Source: Poindextera sp036494815
Lineage (GTDB): Bacteria > Pseudomonadota > Alphaproteobacteria > Caulobacterales > Caulobacteraceae
NCBI GenBank assembly: GCA_036494815.1
Contig: DASXNV010000080.1
Location: forward strand, 1-64,000
Direction: 5' to 3'
DNA length: 64,000 nucleotides
The notes beneath the pieces are model-generated. The model made no database searches. It was not told the DNA's origin and saw only the letters and a list, made by a program, of their open reading frames with translations. A program made the position numbers and the translations under genes. How positions within the stretch are numbered: the stretch's first letter is position 1; each line of letters starts with the position of its first letter. Shown piece by piece: positions 59,054-64,000 of the stretch.

Positions 59054-59875
59054 TTGACGGGTTCGCCGGAAAGCGCGCACCACGATCACATGGATGATTC
59101 CGCACCGTCAGGCTCGAAGAGCGGCCATCGCAAGGATGGCCAGCTGGCGGCTTGGGGCAGCAACCTCACCTACAATATCGTTCAGGACCTGGGCATCGCC
59201 ATCGTCACCGGCCGCTATTCCGGGCCGGGCGGTTTTCCGGTGGAAAGCGAACTGGCCAAGCATTACGGCGCAAGCCGCAGCATCCTGCGCGAGGCGGTCA
59301 AGATGCTCACCGCAAAGGGCCTCCTGGGCGCCCGCCCGCGGCAGGGAACCTGGGTCGAGCCCGAGGATCGCTGGAACCTGCTCGACCCGGACGTCCTGCG
59401 CTGGCTGCTGGAGCGCAAGTTCTCCTTGAGGCTGCTGACGGAATTCATCGAGATGCGCCTGGCGGTGGAGCCTGGGGCCGCCGCCCTGGCCGCCCGGATC
59501 GCCACGCCGGCTCAGAAGGCCAAGATCGTCCACGCCATCGACCGGATGATCGCCGCCAGCCGCAACGAGGACGATCCCCTCACCTCGGACATCGCTTTCC
59601 ACGTGGCCGTGCTCGAGGCCAGCGGCAATCGCTTCTATATGCAGCTGCGCGAGCTCATCGAAACCGCGCTGCGCTTCAGCATCCGGCGCACCAACGATTA
59701 CAAGGGCGTGCGCCTGGCCAGCGTCATGGACCACAAGCGCATCTGCGACGCGATCCTGGCTGGTGACGCCGATGCGGCCGGCGCGCTGATGCGGGTTCTG
59801 ATCCAGGAGGCCCTGGATCTGGTGCAGGGCGCCGAACGCGCGACCCTGGCGCCCGAGCAGGTCTCTTCGACCTGA
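59054..59875 (+). CDS. GntR/FCD-family regulator of the galactan locus
   Basis: The protein has 273 residues from a TTG (59054) with GGAGAGAG upstream. An ATG at 59090 would give 261 and is a fair alternative. The GntR winged helix is at about residues 35-105 (NIVQDLGIAIVTGRYSGPGG, SELAKHYGASRSILREAVKM). The FCD ligand-binding domain has LLTEFIEMRLAVEPGAAALA and LTSDIAFHVAVLEASGNRFY, with the metal-binding His/Asp pattern. It is divergent from the beta-galactosidase, and a shared motif lies at both promoters of the locus, so it probably represses the galactan genes and itself. The effector is probably a galactose-derived sugar acid or sugar, but this is inference. Confidence 0.88.
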   Translation: MTGSPESAHHDHMDDSAPSGSKSGHRKDGQLAAWGSNLTYNIVQDLGIAIVTGRYSGPGGFPVESELAKHYGASRSILREAVKMLTAKGLLGARPRQGTWVEPEDRWNLLDPDVLRWLLERKFSLRLLTEFIEMRLAVEPGAAALAARIATPAQKAKIVHAIDRMIAASRNEDDPLTSDIAFHVAVLEASGNRFYMQLRELIETALRFSIRRTNDYKGVRLASVMDHKRICDAILAGDADAAGALMRVLIQEALDLVQGAERATLAPEQVSST

Positions 59876-59890
59876 GGGCGGTTGGGCCTA

Positions 59891-59939
59891 GATCACGATG
59901 ATTTTGGATTGAATCAATCCAAAATCATAAAACGTGATC
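59891..59939. repeat. Long perfect inverted repeat, intergenic
   Basis: ATGATTTTGGATTGA (59898-59912), one A, TCAATCCAAAATCAT (59914-59928) is a perfect 15-bp inverted repeat. Outside it GATCACG (59891-59897) pairs with CGTGATC (59933-59939) across a four-base bulge. It sits between the convergent GntR gene and ctrA. The phrase looks like a dispersed alphaproteobacterial intergenic repeat and could also terminate both genes. Confidence 0.65.
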
Positions 59940-59952
59940 GAGTCTAAAAGTT

Positions 59953-60003
59953 AGAGCGGCATGCGGGCGGAAAACCGCTTCGCACTTTTCCTCATCCCGC
60001 TCT
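59953..60003. repeat. Second intergenic hairpin repeat beside ctrA
   Basis: AGAGCGG (59953-59959) pairs with CCGCTCT (59997-60003), with an inner GCGG (59967-59970) and CCGC (59975-59978). The phrase 'gcgggcggaaaaccgcttcg' is widespread between genes in alphaproteobacteria, to my memory. It begins just after the ctrA stop on the ctrA strand and may serve as its terminator. Confidence 0.6.
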
Positions 60004-60010
60004 AGCCGCC

Positions 60011-60712
60011 TCAGGCGGCGGAGATCATCGCCAGTTCCTGCGGGTCGCGAAGGACATAGCCGCGGCCCCAGACGGTTTCGATGTGATGCTCGCCGTTGGC
60101 CGCTTCGGCCAGCTTCTTGCGTAGCTTGCAGATGAACACGTCGATGATCTTCAGCTCGGGCTCGTCCATGCCGCCATAGAGGTGGTTGAGGAACATCTCC
60201 TTGGTCTGGGTCGTCCCCTTGCGCAGGGTGAGCAGCTCCAGCATCTGGTATTCCTTGCCGGTCAGCGGCACCCGCGCGCCGTTCACCTCGACCGTCTTGG
60301 CGTCGAGATTGACGGAGATATCGCCAGTCTTGATCACGGACTGGGCATGGCCCTTGGAGCGGCGAACCACCGCCTGGATGCGGGCGATCAGTTCGTCCTT
60401 GTGGAACGGCTTGGTCAGGTAGTCGTCGGCGCCGCCGGAGAAGGTGCGGACCTTGGTGTCGATTTCCGACGAGCCCGACAGAATCATGATCGGGGTGTTG
60501 ATCTTGCTCACGCGCAGGGTGCGCAGCACCTCCATGCCGCTCATGTCCGGCAGGTTCAGGTCCAGCAGAATCAGGTCGTAGTCATAGATCCGACCCAGAT
60601 CCACGCCCTCCTCGCCGAGGTCCGTGGTCGAGACATTGAAACCCTCGGATTTCAGCATCAGCTCGATGCTCTGCGCCATGGCGCGATCGTCTTCGACCAA
60701 CAGGATACGCAT
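60011..60712 (-). CDS. ctrA: Cell-cycle master response regulator CtrA
   Basis: The protein has 233 residues. The receiver domain has the phospho-acceptor Asp51 (DYDLILLDLNLPDMSG) with Asp8 and Asp9 upstream, and Lys in DYLTKPFHKDEL. The OmpR-type DNA-binding domain has GKEYQMLELLTLRKG and LNHLYGGMDEPELKIIDVFI. The sequence is almost that of Caulobacter CtrA from end to end. The C-terminus ends ISAA: the final Ala-Ala is the ClpXP degradation signal in Caulobacter. CtrA controls cell division, flagellar and methylation genes and blocks replication origin firing. The ATG at 60712 has GGAGA upstream, and longer frames run into non-coding DNA. Confidence 0.97.
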   Translation of the reverse strand: MRILLVEDDRAMAQSIELMLKSEGFNVSTTDLGEEGVDLGRIYDYDLILLDLNLPDMSGMEVLRTLRVSKINTPIMILSGSSEIDTKVRTFSGGADDYLTKPFHKDELIARIQAVVRRSKGHAQSVIKTGDISVNLDAKTVEVNGARVPLTGKEYQMLELLTLRKGTTQTKEMFLNHLYGGMDEPELKIIDVFICKLRKKLAEAANGEHHIETVWGRGYVLRDPQELAMISAA

Positions 60713-60803
60713 CAGGTTTCTCCGCACTTCTGGCGGTCCCGGGAACGAAATTCCCCAGGGCCAATCGGACCCCTTTTGCAGGTCCGACGCCCATAGGCGC
60801 CAT

Positions 60804-60817
60804 TTAAACTTGATTAA
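60804..60817. promoter_or_regulatory. Candidate CtrA binding site
   Basis: TTAA (60804-60807) - ACTTGA - TTAA (60814-60817). The CtrA consensus is TTAA with a seven-base spacer and TTAA(C). Here the spacer is six. It lies about 92 bp upstream of the ctrA start, where autoregulation would be expected. Confidence 0.35.
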
Positions 60818-60968
60818 TCGTAAATCAGCGGCGGCATGGCTAATCGATCTCGCAGTTTTATCGCCGCCGGCGCCCGAAAAAGCCGGCGCGGCGCTGCGGG
60901 ATGGGCGGCTCCAAGGCTCCCGGGCCTCGGGCGGGTTGGGCCATTTTGTCTCACTTAGTCCGACGCCC

Positions 60969-60996
60969 TTGAAATTCGCGCGGCATGGCATAAATC
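60969..60996 (+). promoter_or_regulatory. Promoter of the candidate small RNA
   Basis: TTGAAA (60969-60974), 16 bases, TAAATC (60991-60996). TAAATC fits the Caulobacter housekeeping -10 core TANAWC exactly, and TTGAAA matches four of six bases of the -35. Predicted transcription start is near 61003-61005. Confidence 0.5.
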
Positions 60997-61003
60997 ATCG
61001 GCT

Positions 61004-61086
61004 GTGAGGCGTCCCTGACGCCTCTGCCCTTCCTGGGCGTTTCCTCCCTATCAACTGGTCGCGCTGCAAAGCGCGGCCGTTTTTTT
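61004..61086 (+). ncRNA. Candidate small RNA upstream of ctrA
   Basis: About 83 nt, on the strand opposite ctrA. Hairpin 1: GAGGCGTC, loop CCT, GACGCCTC (61006-61024, perfect 8 bp). Hairpin 2: GCCC, TTCCT, GGGC (61026-61038). An unpaired stretch contains CCTCCC (61043-61048), complementary to ribosome-binding sites. Hairpin 3: CGCGCT, GCAA, AGCGCG (61060-61075) followed by a seven-T tract (61080-61086), a textbook intrinsic terminator. A promoter precedes it. There is no plus-strand gene upstream that this terminator would serve, which favours an independent RNA. Its targets are unknown. Confidence 0.55.
61060..61086 (+). terminator. Intrinsic terminator of the candidate small RNA
   Basis: CGCGCT-GCAA-AGCGCG stem with a stable GCAA tetraloop, four bases, then seven T residues on the plus strand. 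It is the clearest intrinsic terminator in the window. Confidence 0.75.
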
Positions 61087-61163
61087 GCCGGTGCAATGGA
61101 GACCGGCATTGGGGACCGGATAAGGGGCGATGGCCGACGCCCAGCGGACATCGGGCGACCTCC

Positions 61164-61778
61164 TCAAGTGATGCCCGCGTCGATCGCGAGCCGAACAAGG
61201 TCAGCGGTGCGGGCGACGCCCAGCTTCGCCTTGATGAGCGAGCAGTTATTCGCCACCGTCTTGTAGCTTATTCCTATCGCGGCGGAAATTTCCGCGAGGC
61301 TGGACCCGTTGCTGAGCAGTCGAATGATCTCGATCTCCCGAGGATTGAGGGTGTCCAAGGTCTCGAGCTCGGGCCTATCGGTCAAGGTTAGGGCTTGAGC
61401 GATCTCGGCCTCTACGTATCGTCCGCCCGTCGACACTCGCCGTACGGCGAGCAGAAGTTCATCCGGCGAAGCGTTTTTGCTCAGATAACCATTCGCTCCG
61501 GTCGCCATCGCACGACGCGCATAGATCGGCTCGGCGTGCATGCTGAGGACCAGTATGCGTCCCGCCCCGGCTTGCAGCAGCCGTCGCAGCAATTCCAGGC
61601 CGCCGAGTCCCGGCAGATTAAGATCCAGGATCACGAGGTCAGGATAGAAACTCTGGGCTAACGACAGGGCCTCGGGTCCGTTCGCCGCTTCTCGAATTTG
61701 ATGCGCGTCATCCACCATCAGGAGGCGCCGCAAGCCATCGCGAACGATCGCATGGTCATCGACGAGCAAGATTCTCAT
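61164..61778 (-). CDS. NarL/FixJ-type response regulator
   Basis: The protein has about 204 residues. The receiver domain begins MRILLVDDHAIVRDGLRRLL, with acceptor Asp52 in PDLVILDLNLPGLGG and the conserved Lys in GYLSKNASPDELLL. A LuxR-type helix-turn-helix ends the protein: LNPREIEIIRLLSNGSSLAE and IGISYKTVANNCSLIKAKLG. I chose the ATG at 61778, because the receiver domain must start there. No sensor kinase gene is adjacent, so it is an orphan regulator. It is divergent from a TonB-dependent receptor gene with a strong palindrome between, which suggests it may control the receptor. Confidence 0.9.
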   Translation of the reverse strand: MRILLVDDHAIVRDGLRRLLMVDDAHQIREAANGPEALSLAQSFYPDLVILDLNLPGLGGLELLRRLLQAGAGRILVLSMHAEPIYARRAMATGANGYLSKNASPDELLLAVRRVSTGGRYVEAEIAQALTLTDRPELETLDTLNPREIEIIRLLSNGSSLAEISAAIGISYKTVANNCSLIKAKLGVARTADLVRLAIDAGIT

Positions 61779-61949
61779 GTGCAGGCGTTCCGACCCCCAA
61801 CCGATCGATCGCCGTCTCTGACCAAGCATCGTCGCGGCCATTATGCCACCTGGACGGTGACGATATTGGGAGCGGTGATGGATAGCGTCGACGATGTGGA
61901 CTGCACTCCTGTACCGACGCAGACACATCGCCAAGAGCGAAGTTTAGAT

Positions 61950-61977
61950 CGGGAATTTTTTCCCGAGGCCTCGGGAA
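61950..61977. promoter_or_regulatory. Perfect 18-bp palindrome with a third half-site
   Basis: TTCCCGAGGCCTCGGGAA (61960-61977) is a perfect palindrome. CGGGAA (61950-61955) lies just before it and itself pairs with TTCCCG across TTTT. So three copies of one half-site occur within 28 bp, between the divergent response regulator and TonB receptor genes. A strong candidate operator. Confidence 0.6.
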
Positions 61978-62051
61978 CGGCCGGCATGGGCATCGCCCGT
62001 TAGACCGCCTACCAACCGCGTGATGCAGTCGATTACTCGCGGGGATACGTC

Positions 62052-64000
62052 ATGCCTTCATCCAAACTGAGATCCATACTTTTTGCAGGCACGGCGGTCG
62101 CGTGGATGCTAGCCGGGCCATGCCTGGCCGCGGAGGCGGATACCGCCAGTAGTCCTCTGTCAGACATCGTGGTCACCGCCAAGCGCCTCTCAGAGGCGCG
62201 CGCCTCGATCCAACCCTCGATCGGCGCCTCGACCTACACCATCGATAGCCAGGCGATCCTAGCCCTGCCCAGCGGCGACAATATCGCCATGAACCAGGTG
62301 ATTCTGCAGGCCCCGGGCGTGGCCCAGGACTCCTACGGCCAACTGCATATCCGCGGCGAACATAACGGCCTGCAGTTCCGCCTGAACGGGGTGATCCTGC
62401 CCGAAGGCCTGAGCGTGTTCAGCCAAGCGCTGAGCCCCAGGCTCGCGGACAAGGTGCAACTGCTCACCGGCGCCCTGCCGGCGGAGTACGGCCTGCGGAC
62501 GGCCGGGGTGATCGACATCACCACCAAAGACGTGTTCGACAACAAGGGGTCGATCTCGATCTATGGCGGCAGCCACGGCCAAGTTCAGCCGAGCTTCGAT
62601 TATGCCGGCAACAGCGGAAATTTGAATTATTTCGTTTCGCTCAGCTACTTGCATAACGACCTGGGCATCGAGTCGCCCGACGGCCGCTCCAACCCGCTGC
62701 ATGACCATACCGATCAGTTCCAGGGCTTGGGCTATCTGGAAGATATTATCGGCGCCAACAGCAAAGCCTCGTTGATTGTCGGTTCGTCGATCCAGCGATT
62801 CCAGATCCCCGATCTGTCAGGCCAGGTGAACGGCGGCCTGCTGTTCGGCCCCAATGGCGATCAGCCGCTGACCGTCAATGGTCAGACCACCTATCCCAGC
62901 GAGCAACTGAACGAGAACCAGCGGGAGACGACCCACTACGCCATCGCCAGCTATCTGCACACCACCGAGAAATTCACCGGACAGGTTTCGCTGTTCGCCC
63001 GCTATTCCACCCTGACCTTCTCGCCGGATTCCCTGGGCGATCTGCTCTATAACGGAATCGCGCAAACCGCGTCGAAGTCAGATACGGCCGGCGGCCTCCA
63101 GGCGGAAGGCGTCTACCATCTGACCAGCGCCCATACCCTGCGCGGCGGCGTGATCATCGAGGTCGACCGCTCCACCAGCCAGACCAACTCGCTGGTCATG
63201 CCGCTGGCCGCGGATGGCGGTCAGATTGGCGATCAGCCGATCAACATTCCGGACAACGGGTCCAAGACCGCCAAGTCCTACAGCGTCTATCTGCAGGACG
63301 AGTGGAAGCTGCTGTCCAATCTGACCTTGAATTACGGGGTTCGCTTCGACGAGTTCGAGGGCTACCGCAACGAGAACCAGGTCAGCCCGCGCGCCAACCT
63401 GGTCTGGCTGCCCTTCGACGGGACGACGGTCCATGTGGGCTATGCTCGCTACTTCACCCCGCCGCCGTTCGAGCTGATCGCCGCAACGTCGATCAGCAAG
63501 TTCGACAACACCACCGGAGCGGCGATCAGCGACGTCGACACGACGCCCTATGCAGAGCGCGCCAACTATTTTGACACCGGTGTGCAGCAGGTCGTGATAC
63601 CGGGCCTGACGGTCGGATTGGATACCTACTACAAGACATCCAAACACCTCATTGACGAAGGGCAGTTCGGCGCGCCGATCATCCTGACGCCGTTCAACTA
63701 TGAGGACGGGGTCCAATATGGCATCGAATTGACCAGCGCCTATCAGCGCGGTGCTCTGACCGCTTATTTGAACTTCGGCTTCGAGCACGCTCAGGGGCGC
63801 AACATCATCTCCAGCGAGTTCAATTTCGACCCCATCGATCTAGCCTATATCAAGAACAACTACATCTATCTCGACCACGATCAGAAATTCAGCGGTTCGG
63901 CTGGCGTGTCCTATCTGTGGATGGGTACGCGCTTCAGCGCCGACTTGATCTACGGCAGCGGCCTGCGCGCCGATCTGGCCTTGCCGACCCCGATCGTCTT
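62052..64000 (+). CDS. TonB-dependent receptor, 3' end outside the window
   Basis: About 650 residues are visible with no stop before the right edge. A signal peptide (MPSSKLRSILFAGTAVAWML, cleaved near LAA) is followed by the TonB-box-like SDIVVTAKRLSEA, a plug (LALPSGDNIAMNQVILQAPG, QLHIRGEHNGLQFRLNGVIL, LLTGALPAEYGLRTAGVIDI) and barrel strands, with an expected length of about 700-800 residues. The plug resembles the short 'carboxypeptidase-regulatory-free' receptors of metal- or small-molecule uptake rather than the carbohydrate group. The ATG at 62052 has GGGGAT upstream. It is divergent from an orphan response regulator. The ligand is unknown. Confidence 0.88.
   Translation, partial: MPSSKLRSILFAGTAVAWMLAGPCLAAEADTASSPLSDIVVTAKRLSEARASIQPSIGASTYTIDSQAILALPSGDNIAMNQVILQAPGVAQDSYGQLHIRGEHNGLQFRLNGVILPEGLSVFSQALSPRLADKVQLLTGALPAEYGLRTAGVIDITTKDVFDNKGSISIYGGSHGQVQPSFDYAGNSGNLNYFVSLSYLHNDLGIESPDGRSNPLHDHTDQFQGLGYLEDIIGANSKASLIVGSSIQRFQIPDLSGQVNGGLLFGPNGDQPLTVNGQTTYPSEQLNENQRETTHYAIASYLHTTEKFTGQVSLFARYSTLTFSPDSLGDLLYNGIAQTASKSDTAGGLQAEGVYHLTSAHTLRGGVIIEVDRSTSQTNSLVMPLAADGGQIGDQPINIPDNGSKTAKSYSVYLQDEWKLLSNLTLNYGVRFDEFEGYRNENQVSPRANLVWLPFDGTTVHVGYARYFTPPPFELIAATSISKFDNTTGAAISDVDTTPYAERANYFDTGVQQVVIPGLTVGLDTYYKTSKHLIDEGQFGAPIILTPFNYEDGVQYGIELTSAYQRGALTAYLNFGFEHAQGRNIISSEFNFDPIDLAYIKNNYIYLDHDQKFSGSAGVSYLWMGTRFSADLIYGSGLRADLALPTPIV

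Larger units (their letters stand above)
60713..61163. other. ctrA leader and upstream region (about 450 bp)
   Basis: No protein gene was recognised. Contents seen: an inverted repeat GGGAA-CGAAA-TTCCC (60741-60755), a TTAA-ACTTGA-TTAA element (60804-60817) that resembles a CtrA box with spacing one short, and the plus-strand candidate small RNA with its promoter and terminator (60969-61086). I saw no GANTC site (CcrM target) anywhere in the stretch. Confidence 0.5.

Noticed and set aside
61974..62001. GGAAC ... CGTT, resembling a general-stress (EcfG) promoter
   Set aside because: The spacer is 19 bases, while the consensus needs 16-17. GGAAC is also part of the 18-bp palindrome.
1..64000. 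Mobile element, CRISPR, rRNA or tRNA genes
   Set aside because: No transposase, integrase, repeat-spacer array, tRNA cloverleaf or rRNA segment was found on reading both strands.

Overview
This is a high-GC, gene-dense bacterial chromosome segment. It most likely comes from a Caulobacteraceae relative (Caulobacter or Phenylobacterium type). The strongest evidence is a CtrA response regulator near 60 kb with the family's near-invariant sequence, Asp51 and a C-terminal Ala-Ala. Five large TonB-dependent receptors (one cut by the window edge), frequent GTG/TTG starts and Caulobacter-style promoter elements agree with this. No rRNA, tRNA, CRISPR array, transposase or phage gene was seen.

Layout. 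0-2.1 kb: a partial exported protein and three small exported proteins, including a DUF2846-type and an NTF2-like fold. 2.4-6.8 kb: a TetR-controlled pair, an SDR dehydrogenase and an unusual fusion of an amino-acid-type permease with a flavin monooxygenase, with paired operator-like repeats. 6.8-12.3 kb: carboxylesterase, ureohydrolase, DUF983 protein, a MocR-type regulator with three half-sites in its divergent promoter, and a 2OG-Fe(II) oxygenase. 12.3-20.2 kb: an alpha-glucoside locus (LacI regulator, GH65 phosphorylase fused to a beta-phosphoglucomutase, TonB receptor, MFS importer) with two LacI-type palindromes. 20.4-25 kb: lipoprotein, TlpA-like thioredoxin, glutathione transferase, WYL regulator and MFS transporter. 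25.1-31.3 kb: TPR-sulfotransferase, TonB receptor and alpha/beta hydrolase. 31.3-37.8 kb: LysR regulator, Rieske oxygenase of the betaine-demethylase type, a Cys/Met-type PLP enzyme and a two-part flavoprotein dehydrogenase, probably for an N-methylated (possibly sulfur-containing) amino acid. 37.9-39.3 kb: DUF1993 protein and a CarF/TMEM189-type lipid desaturase. 39.3-42.8 kb: a DUF1338 2-oxoadipate oxygenase/decarboxylase (HglS type) coupled to a D-2-hydroxyglutarate dehydrogenase-like flavoprotein, with a divergent LysR gene. 42.8-45.5 kb: secreted PI-PLC-like protein and amino acid permease.

45.5-51.9 kb is the most unusual stretch. Five genes lie on one strand: TIR-TolB-TPR protein, nucleoside 2-deoxyribosyltransferase, monohaem cytochrome-like protein, SnoaL-like protein, and a SLOG-domain protein with a multi-helix membrane C-terminus. 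A TIR enzyme plus a SLOG sensor tied to a membrane effector has the logic of Thoeris-type signalling, although this arrangement is not a described one that I recognise.

52.2-59.9 kb is a galactan utilisation locus (TonB receptor, GH53 endo-galactanase, GH2 beta-galactosidase, GntR/FCD regulator) with a matching operator-like motif at both promoters. 59.9-64 kb holds intergenic inverted repeats, ctrA, a strong candidate small RNA in the ctrA upstream region (Caulobacter-type promoter, three hairpins, U-tract), an orphan NarL-type response regulator, a perfect 18-bp palindrome and the start of another TonB receptor.
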